The notes beneath the pieces were generated by a model, which saw only the letters and a list, made by a program, of their open reading frames with translations, had not been told where the DNA came from and did no database searches. Shown here one piece after another: positions 1 to 5,456 of a DNA stretch of 5,456 nt. Origin of the DNA: JADKIH01 sp031411835 (lineage in GTDB: Bacteria; Bacteroidota; Bacteroidia; AKYH767-A; 2013-40CM-41-45); contig JANOBV010000043.1 in assembly GCA_031411835.1 (NCBI GenBank), positions 1 to 5,456 of the forward strand. Reading direction: 5' to 3'. Within the stretch, counting starts at the first letter, position 1; each line of letters starts with the position of its first letter. The position numbers and the translations under genes are program-made.

Positions 1-1
1 A

Positions 2-856
2 GATTCATACGTTGATGCATTAAAAGATTTTCCTTCTACGAATGTTATTCTTGAAACTGAAAAAGGTAGAGCGTTTCATCGCAAGACAGATATTTTTAAA
101 CGTCTAATGTGGTATGCATTTACAATCGATGAGAAAAAAGAACAACGCGAATTAAGTGAAGGTGGAGTTGGTGGAAATTGGGTGATGCTTTCTGTTGATA
201 GAGTCAACGAAGTCATCAACATGAATAAAGAAAAAATTCGCCCTGCTGAACTTGCACTTCCTGAAGAAGTAGAAATTGATATCGCACCGGATTACGAAAA
301 TGTCGTTGGACAAGATCGTATCGATCGGATGGATAAGTTGAAGAAGAAAAAGAAGAAGAAGAAGAAAGTTGGTGGAGGTGAAGCGAGTGTAGGACAAACT
401 GCAGGAGCAAATGCGCAAGGAAGCGCACAACCAAATCAACAACCACGGCCGCAAGGAAATACGCCGAGACCACAAGGTAACCAACCGAATCAAGGTAATG
501 CTAATGGTCCGCGTCCGAATAATCCGAATCAAAATCGTCCGCAAAATCAACCGCGTCCGCAGCAGAATCAACCGAATGCGCCTAAGCAGAATACGCCAAA
601 CGCTCCTCAACAGAATCAGCCGCGTCCGCAAGGAAATCAGCCGAATCCGCGACCGAATAACCCGCAGCAAAATAATCCTCGTCCGCAGAATCAACCGCGT
701 CCGCAGCAGAATCCAAATCAGAATCAGCCGCAGCCGCAGAGTGCAGCACCGAATCCAAATCCTGCACCAAGTACTCCTTCGTCAAATGAGCCGGCACCGA
801 ATCGTGCAAACAGAGCTCCTCGTCAACCTCGTCCGGATAAACCGGCAGATCAATAA
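2..856 (+). CDS. ricT: RicT-like PSP1-family protein, 5'-truncated, with long N/P/Q/R-rich tail
   Basis: The reading frame is open from the left edge, so the real start lies outside the window; the internal ATG at 107 is not the start. The 284 visible codons begin in the conserved end of the PSP1 domain, recognisable by LETEKG, KTDIFKR and MWYAF, then WVMLSVDRVNEVI and a Leu/Pro-rich end, as in Bacteroidota RicT homologues. In Bacillus subtilis RicT (YaaT) works with RicA and RicF as an Fe-S/FAD complex that assists RNase Y in mRNA maturation; whether that role holds here is inference, and the N-terminal cysteine region is not visible. Nine consecutive Lys codons (341-367) lead into a Gly-rich hinge and about 160 low-complexity residues rich in Asn, Pro, Gln and Arg with repeated NQPRPQ-like units, surely disordered. 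The stop lies 3 bp before gldH, suggesting one transcript and translational coupling. Family identity is fairly sure; function is less so. Confidence 0.85.
   Translation, partial: DSYVDALKDFPSTNVILETEKGRAFHRKTDIFKRLMWYAFTIDEKKEQRELSEGGVGGNWVMLSVDRVNEVINMNKEKIRPAELALPEEVEIDIAPDYENVVGQDRIDRMDKLKKKKKKKKKVGGGEASVGQTAGANAQGSAQPNQQPRPQGNTPRPQGNQPNQGNANGPRPNNPNQNRPQNQPRPQQNQPNAPKQNTPNAPQQNQPRPQGNQPNPRPNNPQQNNPRPQNQPRPQQNPNQNQPQPQSAAPNPNPAPSTPSSNEPAPNRANRAPRQPRPDKPADQ
341..367 (+). repeat. Nine-lysine polypurine codon run
   Basis: Nine consecutive AAG/AAA codons form an unbroken purine tract that separates the folded RicT core from its disordered tail. The encoded basic patch could bind nucleic acid (inference). 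The tract is also a plausible site for replication or ribosome slippage, although the frame continues cleanly on both sides here. Confidence 0.9.
421..853 (+). repeat. Low-complexity coding repeats of the RicT tail
   Basis: This stretch encodes degenerate repeats of the type NQPRPQ, RPQGN and PNNP. The nucleotide sequence repeats too: 535-569 and 679-713 match at 34 of 35 positions, exactly 144 bp (48 codons) apart, and further imperfect copies lie around 609-645. The in-phase spacing indicates growth by in-frame duplication. The repetitive base composition also opens long shadow frames on both strands, which are not genes. Confidence 0.85.
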
Positions 857-859
857 CGG

Positions 860-1357
860 ATGAATATTAATCTTCGTATCAAAAATATTTTCTTCAGTGC
901 ATTGATGATTGCGTCACTGCTTTCACTTTCTTCATGCGATCGCAATGTTGTATTCGAAGATAATGTTAAACTTCCGGAGAATCGTTGGGAACAAAAAAAT
1001 GCAATTCAGTTTACAGTTGATATTCAAGATACACTTAGTCCGCATAATCTTTATATTAATCTGCGAAATGCAGGAGGATATCAATTCAGTAATATCTTTT
1101 TATTTTTCACAACCATTTCTCCAAGCGGAAAAATGGAACGCGATACCCTTGAACTTACTCTGGCAGATGCAAGCGGTAAATGGCTAGGTGATGGAGCGGG
1201 TGATATTTGGGACAACCGACAACTTTTTAAACGCGGATTTCATTTTCCTGAATCCGGAAAATATATTTTTCAATTAGAACAAGCGATGCGTATTGATCCA
1301 TTGCCGCAGATTATGGACGCGGGCATCCGAATTGAAAGAACAAGCGAAGGGAAATAA
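860..1357 (+). CDS. gldH: Gliding motility lipoprotein GldH
   Basis: This is a 165-residue lipoprotein precursor. Residues 1-25 form a signal peptide with a hydrophobic core, ending in the lipobox LSSC with Cys26 as the lipidated residue, followed by Asp27. The mature part carries the features I recognise as GldH: a PENRW segment, the strand NIFLFFTTISPSG, then RDTLE, LADASGKWLG, a DNRQLFKRG-like segment, and EQAMR before the C-terminal GIRIER. Length is normal for the family. In Flavobacterium johnsoniae GldH is an envelope lipoprotein needed for gliding and is linked to the GldJ/type IX secretion machinery; homologues occur widely in Bacteroidota, including non-gliders. The ATG follows the ricT stop by 3 bp, with no strong Shine-Dalgarno, so coupled translation is likely. 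The last codons and the stop lie in the left arm of the inverted repeat that fills the spacer downstream. Confidence 0.93.
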   Translation: MNINLRIKNIFFSALMIASLLSLSSCDRNVVFEDNVKLPENRWEQKNAIQFTVDIQDTLSPHNLYINLRNAGGYQFSNIFLFFTTISPSGKMERDTLELTLADASGKWLGDGAGDIWDNRQLFKRGFHFPESGKYIFQLEQAMRIDPLPQIMDAGIRIERTSEGK

Positions 1358-1499
1358 TTTCGGATTTCGGATTGTGGATTGTGCTAATGCTTATCATTAT
1401 TTCAATTTGCATTTTTAAATGAAAATGATTTCGGATTTCCAAAACGCCTAAGCATTATAACAATCCGCAATCCGAATTTCGCAATCCGAAATCATTTCC
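1350..1499. repeat. Large imperfect inverted repeat made of 7-bp units between convergent genes
   Basis: The left arm (1350-1393) and right arm (1449-1499) are reverse complements with few mismatches, except that the right arm is 7 bp longer. Both arms consist of heptamers: on the plus strand ATTTCGG, ATTTCGG, ATTGTGG and ATTGTGC occupy 1357-1384, and the right arm reads CAATCCG, CAATCCG, AATTTCG and CAATCCG at 1461-1488. The length difference is therefore exactly one unit. The loop (1394-1448) holds a smaller AT-rich stem (about 1394-1408 with 1417-1428) and two more heptamers at 1427-1440. The element overlaps the stop codons of both gldH and the opposing gene. It may stop transcription from both sides, but neither side has a T-tract directly after the stem, so it is not a textbook intrinsic terminator. 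Confidence 0.85.
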
Positions 1500-2002
1500 T
1501 AAGTACCGCGCTTCTTAAAAAGCATGTACAACAATCCACCAATGATCAAGAATATAAAAACAAAATAAAATTTCATTTTCAAAATATTCGAACTCATCTG
1601 TTTTTTTTCTGCTAAAAGTTTTTCATTCTGAATCAATGTAACTTCATTTACTTTCAACAAATTATTTATTCTATCTTGATTTGTATTTTGATCAAATGTC
1701 AAAGATGTCTTTTCGAAATTCTTTGTATCGATCACGCGCTCGAGTGAATTCATGATCCTATTGTCGATGTCAACAATGTTTTGAAGTGTAGTATGACTTT
1801 GACGCATATCGTTTTTTGTTCGATTGCCGAAGAATCCACTTTTCTTTTTTAACGTCGAATCATAAGAGTTGAATAATTTCCGTCTTTCTTCTAGTAGATC
1901 AAATAATTCTTTACGCGCAGCAGTGCGATCACTTGCATGAATTGTTGTTGCGAACCTTGCGCTGAATAAAAGTAAGACGATTGTAAAAGCGATGAATCTC
2001 AT
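1499..2002 (-). CDS. Unrecognised exported protein with C-terminal membrane anchor
   Basis: I do not recognise this 167-residue protein as a named family. Residues 1-23 look like a signal peptide (MRF, then a hydrophobic core, cleavage plausible after IHA). Residues 25-140 are highly charged and probably helical or coiled-coil, interrupted by a short Gly/Phe turn SGFFGNRTK at 55-63 that may be a family signature. Residues 145-162 are a clear membrane helix, followed by the basic tail KKRGT. The expected topology is a periplasmic helical domain anchored in the inner membrane with the short tail in the cytoplasm. The ATG has AGGA about 9 bp upstream on the minus strand, a possible ribosome site. 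The gene faces gldH and is divergent from the M16 pair, so it is probably its own transcription unit. Codon use and AT content resemble the neighbours, so it is very likely a real gene of unknown function. Confidence 0.82.
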   Translation of the reverse strand: MRFIAFTIVLLLFSARFATTIHASDRTAARKELFDLLEERRKLFNSYDSTLKKKSGFFGNRTKNDMRQSHTTLQNIVDIDNRIMNSLERVIDTKNFEKTSLTFDQNTNQDRINNLLKVNEVTLIQNEKLLAEKKQMSSNILKMKFYFVFIFLIIGGLLYMLFKKRGT

Positions 2003-2150
2003 AATTTTTTTCCTGCTGTAAATTTAGCTCTTGTAGACCATAATACCCGCATATTTGTTTTTGGATGGAAATATTTCATTTTGAACTTTAAATTCAAGAA
2101 CAAGAAAGGTCTTTTTTACTCAATTATGCAGGCAAATTGCCCACACAGCA

Positions 2151-2178
2151 TTGACCTTTGACCCTTTACCTTTGACCT
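2151..2178. repeat. Four tandem TTGACCY heptamers
   Basis: Four consecutive 7-bp units occupy this stretch: TTGACCT, TTGACCC, TTTACCT and TTGACCT. They lie in the divergent spacer about 105-130 bp upstream of the M16 operon start. The unit differs from the CGGATTG-type unit of the repeat at 1350-1499, but the 7-bp period is the same. No reading frame uses this stretch. Confidence 0.85.
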
Positions 2179-2184
2179 GTCAAA
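2171..2184. promoter_or_regulatory. Palindrome TTTGAC-CT-GTCAAA, operator-like
   Basis: This is a perfect 6-bp inverted repeat with a 2-bp spacer. It overlaps the last TTGACCT heptamer and extends past it with GTCAAA. The symmetry would suit a dimeric regulator, but it may equally be a by-product of the heptamer array. It also contains TACCTTTG (2167-2174) at its edge, a chance match to the Bacteroidota -7 element with no TTG at the right distance. Confidence 0.35.
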
Positions 2185-2214
2185 CCATAGCCGATCCCAA
2201 CCACAAAACATCTC

Positions 2215-2229
2215 TTAACATCATGTTAA
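2215..2229. promoter_or_regulatory. Palindrome TTAACAT-C-ATGTTAA upstream of the M16 operon
   Basis: Two perfect 7-bp half-sites are separated by one base, 53 bp before the M16 start codon and roughly 50 bp upstream of the inferred transcription start. Size, symmetry and placement fit a binding site for a dimeric transcription factor. Neither the regulator nor the effect can be told from the sequence. An AT-rich 15-bp palindrome is not rare by chance in such a genome. Confidence 0.4.
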
Positions 2230-2256
2230 ATTCTTTATTTAGTTCGACGAAAAGAA

Positions 2257-2264
2257 TACTTTCG
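2257..2264 (+). promoter_or_regulatory. Candidate Bacteroidota -7 promoter element for the M16 operon
   Basis: TACTTTCG matches the Bacteroidota -7 consensus TAnnTTTG at all but one position and is followed by CA, as is common in this phylum. It lies 18 bp before the ATG at 2283, which implies a short leader of about a dozen bases. No TTG is found 17-23 bp upstream, so the -33 element is weak or absent. Confidence 0.4.
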
Positions 2265-2282
2265 CATACCAATTAACCATAC

Positions 2283-3749
2283 ATGAAAACAAATCGCATA
2301 ATTACAGGAAGCTTCGCCTTCCTTATGCTTTTCATTGGTGCAACTGTTTTTTCACAAGACAATGCAAAACCAAAACCGAAAAGCGAACCTAAAGCTGTTG
2401 ATGCTCCAAAGCCAACTGTGAAATTAGCTCCCGGAGTTGCTCCGGAAAAACCGACAACGGCAACACCGCCTGTTGCAAAAGTTTTTCCATATCCAATTCT
2501 TCAAACTAAACTCGAGAACGGATTGAATGTTGTAACTGTTCCATATCAAAGTCCGGGTATTGCGGCATTTTATATTGTTGTTCGTACAGGTTCACGTAAT
2601 GAAGTTGAACCGGGACATACTGGCTTCGCTCACTTCTTCGAGCACATGATGTTCAGAGGTACTGATCTTTTTCCGAAAGAAAAATATAGCGCTGTATTGA
2701 AGTCAACAGGTGCTTCAGCTAATGCAAACACAAGTCTTGATAGAACTCTTTATCATATGACCGGTGATGCAAATAAATTAGAAACAATGTTCATGCTTGA
2801 AGCAGATCGTTTTCAAAATTTGAAATATTCTATTCAAGGATTTAAAACAGAAGCAGGAGCCGTTAAGGGCGAGTACACAAAAAATTCAGCAAACCCATAT
2901 ACAAAGTTGAATGAAATGGTACAAAACACAGCTTTCGAAAGTCATACGTACAAACATACTACAATGGGATTCTTTGATGACATTGTTGATATGCCAAATC
3001 AATACGATTACTCGATAGAATTTTTCAATAGATACTATCGCCCTGAATACTGTACGATCATTGTTGTTGGTGATGTTACAGCAGAGAAGGTAAACGGTTT
3101 TGCAAAAAAATATTTTGGTGAATGGAAAAAAGGAAGTTACGTTTCTACAGTTGCTCCCGAGCCACCACAAAAGGAAACAAAATATACGAATCTTCAAAAA
3201 GCAGGTTTTCCTCCTTACTTAAGTTTAAATTATAAAGGACCGGGCTACGATGCAAGAGCAAATGATTTCCCTGCACTTGACATTTTATGCGCTGCTTACT
3301 TCGGAGAAAATTCTGATATCTATAACAAACTTGTAATTAAAGAACAAAAAGTAAGATCTATTGGTGGTGATGCAACTACTACTCGTGATCCGTTTTTAGT
3401 TTCTGTTGAAGCGTCTTTAGTTGATGCTGCAGACTTCGGGTATATTCGTAAAGAGATGGAAAGAGTTTTGGAAGAAGCAAAATCAAAACCAATCGATGGA
3501 AAATTATTGCAAGAGACAAAATTGAATTTCAGAAATTCAGCAATTATGTCAATTGACAATCCAACTTCTATTGCGCAAAACTTAAGTTACTTCACATGGG
3601 TTACAGGTGATCCTGAACAACTAAATGTATATTTCGGTCAGTATGACAAAGTAACTCCTCAAGACATTATGCGCGTTGCGCAGAGATATTTTTCTCCTGA
3701 GCGTTTAACGATAGGAACAATTGCACCAACAGAAAAAGTAACATTCTAA
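2283..3749 (+). CDS. Exported M16 zinc metallopeptidase, catalytic subunit
   Basis: A 488-residue peptidase of the M16 (pitrilysin/insulinase) family, size typical of the two-domain M16B type. Residues 1-24 form a signal peptide (cleavage plausible after VFS), so it acts in the periplasm or cell envelope. Residues 25-66 are a Lys/Pro/Ala/Thr-rich linker. The N-terminal domain carries the inverted zinc motif HFFEH: His117 and His121 bind zinc and Glu120 is the catalytic base. Glu197, 76 residues on, fits the third zinc ligand, and Glu190 fits the accessory Glu of pitrilysin (Glu162). The second domain runs to the C-terminus, ending in YFSPERLTIGTIAP. The usual Arg/Tyr pair of that domain is missing: the corresponding stretch reads LVIKEQKVRSIGG. 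It is followed after 19 bp by a second M16 protein that has that pair, so the two likely form a heterodimer. No Shine-Dalgarno precedes the ATG. The natural substrate is unknown. Confidence 0.96.
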   Translation: MKTNRIITGSFAFLMLFIGATVFSQDNAKPKPKSEPKAVDAPKPTVKLAPGVAPEKPTTATPPVAKVFPYPILQTKLENGLNVVTVPYQSPGIAAFYIVVRTGSRNEVEPGHTGFAHFFEHMMFRGTDLFPKEKYSAVLKSTGASANANTSLDRTLYHMTGDANKLETMFMLEADRFQNLKYSIQGFKTEAGAVKGEYTKNSANPYTKLNEMVQNTAFESHTYKHTTMGFFDDIVDMPNQYDYSIEFFNRYYRPEYCTIIVVGDVTAEKVNGFAKKYFGEWKKGSYVSTVAPEPPQKETKYTNLQKAGFPPYLSLNYKGPGYDARANDFPALDILCAAYFGENSDIYNKLVIKEQKVRSIGGDATTTRDPFLVSVEASLVDAADFGYIRKEMERVLEEAKSKPIDGKLLQETKLNFRNSAIMSIDNPTSIAQNLSYFTWVTGDPEQLNVYFGQYDKVTPQDIMRVAQRYFSPERLTIGTIAPTEKVTF

Positions 3750-3768
3750 TTCTTACAACCGAATCATC

Positions 3769-5316
3769 ATGAAAAAAATATTTATCGCCGGATTGTTACT
3801 GATCTGTTTCGTTGCTTCAAAAGCACAAGAGGTCGTGCAACTCCCAATTCCTAAATCAGGAAAAGTTACTCTTCGTTATATGTTCCGCAACGGATCTATT
3901 TGTGATCCTGCCGGCAAAGAAGGTCTTACAAGTATTACAACAGATATGATTGTTGAAAGCGGCACAGCAAAAATGTCGTCAACAGATATTCGTAAAATGA
4001 TTTATCCATGGGCTGCAAGTATGGGTAGCTCTACTGATAAAGAAGTTGCAATTATTTCTTTTCAAGTTCCTTCGCAATACTTGGAAGAATTCTACACTAA
4101 AGTCGTACGTGAATTATTATTGCATCCGTCATTTACAAAAAGTGATTTCGATCGTTTACTTTCTAATCAACAGAATTATGTAGAGCAAGTAATTCGTCAA
4201 TCGTCGGATGAAGAATTGGGAAAGAAATATCTTGAATCATTTATTTTCCGCGGCACTCCTTATGCTCAATTGAATGAAGGAAATGTTGCAAGTGTGAAAA
4301 CACTTACTGTGGATGATGCGAAAAAACAGTATCAATCTTATTTTACAAGTAGCAATGTGTTGATCGGAATAGCAGGCGATTATCCCGCGGCTTTCGTTTC
4401 AAAAGTAAAAGCAGATGCAGGAATGTTATCGGTGATGAAACCAAATCTTCCTCAGATCAGCATGCCTGCTCAGCCGAAAGGAATTTCTGTGGAAGTTGTT
4501 TCGAAAAAAGGTGCATTAGGTTCTGCTGTTTCTGCAGGATTCCCTATGAACTTAACGCGTTCTAACAATGACTTCGCTGCCTTAATGGTTGCAAACAGTT
4601 GGTTAGGCGAACATAGAAAATCGTATTCGAGATTGTATCAGAAAATTCGTGAAGCTCGTTCAATGAACTATGGTGATTATACTTACATTGAATGGTATGA
4701 GAATGGTGGAAGTAATATGCTTCCTCCATCAGGTACTCCGCGTAGTTTAAATTATTTCAGCATCTGGCTTCGTCCTGTTCAAACTGCAAAAGGTTTGAAA
4801 GGTCAGTATCCGGAATTGAAAGATATAAAGATTGGTCATGCACATTATGCTATCAGAATGGCTATCCGCGAAATGGATAACATGATTCAAAAAGGAATGT
4901 CTACTGAAGATTTCGAAGCGACACGCGACTTCTTAAAAAGTTATAGCAAATTGTACATAGAGACGCCTTCAAAAAAATTAGGTTACTTGATGGACTCAAA
5001 ATTCTATGGTCGCACAGACTGGATCACAGAACTAGATGGACTACTTTCGAAACTGACAGTTGCCGATGTAAACAATGCAATTAAAAAGTACTGGCAAGTT
5101 CAGAACATGGACATCGTAATTGTAACTGATGAATCAGAAGTAAATGACCTTGTTGAAAGTCTAAGAACAGGTGCAGTATCACCAATGTCATATTCAGATA
5201 ATTTGAAATCAACTCTTCCGAAAGAAATTCTTGATGAAGATGAAGTAGTCGCGAAATATCCTTTGGAAGTTCGTGAAGTGAAGGTTGTGAATATTGATGA
5301 TACTTTTTTGAAATAA
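3769..5316 (+). CDS. Exported M16 family protein, non-catalytic partner subunit
   Basis: A 515-residue M16-family protein with a signal peptide (residues 1-19, cleavage after SKA, mature N-terminus QEVVQ). In the place of HxxEH it reads SITTD (residues 55-59, just after GKEGL and before MIVESGT), so both zinc histidines and the catalytic Glu are lost; Glu139 lies near the expected third-ligand position. The second domain keeps the Arg/Tyr pair as Arg294 and Tyr301 in IREARSMNY, seven apart as in insulysin, where this pair contacts substrate. Residues 325-450 contain the typical C-terminal half, with a fYGRTD segment and LTVADVNNAIKKY. About 45 acidic/Lys-rich residues follow the fold and look like an extra tail. 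Paired catalytic and non-catalytic M16 subunits are known from Sphingomonas and from mitochondrial processing peptidase. Same operon as the upstream gene; an intrinsic terminator follows 21 bp after the stop. Confidence 0.94.
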   Translation: MKKIFIAGLLLICFVASKAQEVVQLPIPKSGKVTLRYMFRNGSICDPAGKEGLTSITTDMIVESGTAKMSSTDIRKMIYPWAASMGSSTDKEVAIISFQVPSQYLEEFYTKVVRELLLHPSFTKSDFDRLLSNQQNYVEQVIRQSSDEELGKKYLESFIFRGTPYAQLNEGNVASVKTLTVDDAKKQYQSYFTSSNVLIGIAGDYPAAFVSKVKADAGMLSVMKPNLPQISMPAQPKGISVEVVSKKGALGSAVSAGFPMNLTRSNNDFAALMVANSWLGEHRKSYSRLYQKIREARSMNYGDYTYIEWYENGGSNMLPPSGTPRSLNYFSIWLRPVQTAKGLKGQYPELKDIKIGHAHYAIRMAIREMDNMIQKGMSTEDFEATRDFLKSYSKLYIETPSKKLGYLMDSKFYGRTDWITELDGLLSKLTVADVNNAIKKYWQVQNMDIVIVTDESEVNDLVESLRTGAVSPMSYSDNLKSTLPKEILDEDEVVAKYPLEVREVKVVNIDDTFLK

Positions 5317-5337
5317 ATTTCTTAAGAGGTCAACGGT

Positions 5338-5374
5338 AAAAAAGGTGAAGTCGAAGAGGCTTCACCTTTTTTTT
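5338..5374 (+). terminator. Intrinsic terminator of the M16 operon
   Basis: GGTGAAG (5344-5350) pairs perfectly with CTTCACC (5360-5366) around a 9-base loop. Six A residues before the stem can pair with the eight-T run after it (5367-5374), which gives up to 13 bp of stem and makes it usable from both strands. It begins 21 bp after the second M16 stop codon. Confidence 0.92.
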
Positions 5375-5383
5375 GTGGCCTTT

Positions 5384-5456
5384 CGACGCTCGGCGGAATT
5401 AAAAATTCCGCCGAGCGATGGCGAGCGTGTCCTTCGACGCTCGGCGGAATTTTTAA
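5384..5456. repeat. GC-rich palindromic repeat with three interacting arms, cut by the window edge
   Basis: CGACGCTCGGCGGAATT occurs twice in direct orientation (5384-5400 and 5435-5451, period 51 bp), with a reverse-complement copy between them (5399-5417). The middle arm can pair with the upstream copy over 14 bp around a 3-base loop (5387-5400 with 5404-5417), or with the downstream copy over 19 bp around a 20-base loop (5399-5417 with 5438-5456). A third small stem, CGAGCGT (5422-5428) with ACGCTCG (5437-5443), competes with the latter. The element is far richer in G+C than its surroundings and contains no gene. The perfect pairing reaches the last base of the window, so the repeat may continue beyond it. 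Confidence 0.85.

Noticed and set aside
107..109. ATG at 107 as the start of the first gene
   Set aside because: The same frame is open to the left edge and encodes conserved PSP1-family sequence (LETEKG, KTDIFKR) before this Met, so it is internal.
152..863. Long open frames on both strands overlapping the ricT tail (minus 152-694, 216-473 and 582-809; plus 411-863)
   Set aside because: They are shadows of the low-complexity repeats. Their products are monotonous Arg/Ile/Ser- or Ala/Asp/Ser-rich strings without family features, while the ricT frame has a recognisable domain and continues to a stop just before gldH.
909..1187. Plus-strand open frame inside gldH
   Set aside because: It overlaps gldH in another frame and has no domain or signal; gldH is strongly supported by its lipobox and family motifs.
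1357..1488. Repeats between gldH and the opposing gene as a CRISPR array
   Set aside because: The units are 7 bp, contiguous and without unique spacers, and no cas gene is present.
2019..2026. TAAATTTA on the minus strand as the promoter of the unrecognised protein
   Set aside because: It is one base off the -7 consensus and lies only 17 bp from the start codon, but no TTG occurs at the required distance and such AT-rich matches are common by chance.
2167..2174. TACCTTTG as the main promoter of the M16 operon
   Set aside because: It matches the -7 consensus exactly but is part of the heptamer array, has no TTG at 17-23 bp upstream, and would leave a leader of about 100 bases; the element at 2257-2264 is better placed.
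2886..3559. Minus-strand open frames inside the first M16 gene (2886-3197 and 3320-3559)
   Set aside because: Antisense shadows of a clearly conserved peptidase; products are Cys/Phe-rich or featureless, with no start context.
5384..5456. Riboswitch or attenuator controlling a gene to the right
   Set aside because: Alternative hairpins are present, but no start codon, leader peptide or downstream gene is visible, and the direct-plus-inverted repeat layout fits a dispersed repeat better.

Overview
The window looks like a chromosomal segment of a Bacteroidota (Bacteroidetes) bacterium. It is AT-rich, carries the Bacteroidota-specific gliding/type IX secretion lipoprotein gene gldH directly behind a ricT (PSP1-family) gene, has no clear Shine-Dalgarno sequences before most starts, and shows a plausible Bacteroidota-type -7 promoter element. 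The genus cannot be told from the sequence.

Layout. (1) Positions 2-856: 3' part of a ricT-like gene that enters from the left edge; its PSP1-family core ends in a nine-lysine run followed by a long Asn/Pro/Gln/Arg-rich tail. (2) Positions 860-1357: gldH, a lipoprotein gene 3 bp after ricT and probably co-transcribed with it. (3) Positions 1358-1498: spacer between convergent genes, filled by a long imperfect inverted repeat built from 7-bp units. (4) Positions 1499-2002, minus strand: an unrecognised protein with signal peptide, charged helical middle and C-terminal membrane helix. (5) Positions 2003-2282: divergent spacer with four tandem TTGACCY heptamers, two palindromes and a candidate promoter for the genes to the right. 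(6) Positions 2283-5316: two exported M16 (insulinase/pitrilysin-like) proteins 19 bp apart. The first carries the zinc site, the second has lost it but keeps the Arg/Tyr pair that the first lacks. (7) Positions 5317-5456: a strong intrinsic terminator, then a GC-rich palindromic repeat cut by the window edge.

How the genes fit together. ricT and gldH are neighbours with no obvious shared pathway. The two M16 proteins most likely form one heterodimeric zinc peptidase in the periplasm or at the envelope. I see no defence, mobile-element or biosynthetic system. The least ordinary signals are the non-coding repeats (two unrelated heptamer families and the three-arm palindrome), the complementary split of M16 active-site motifs, and the RicT tail.
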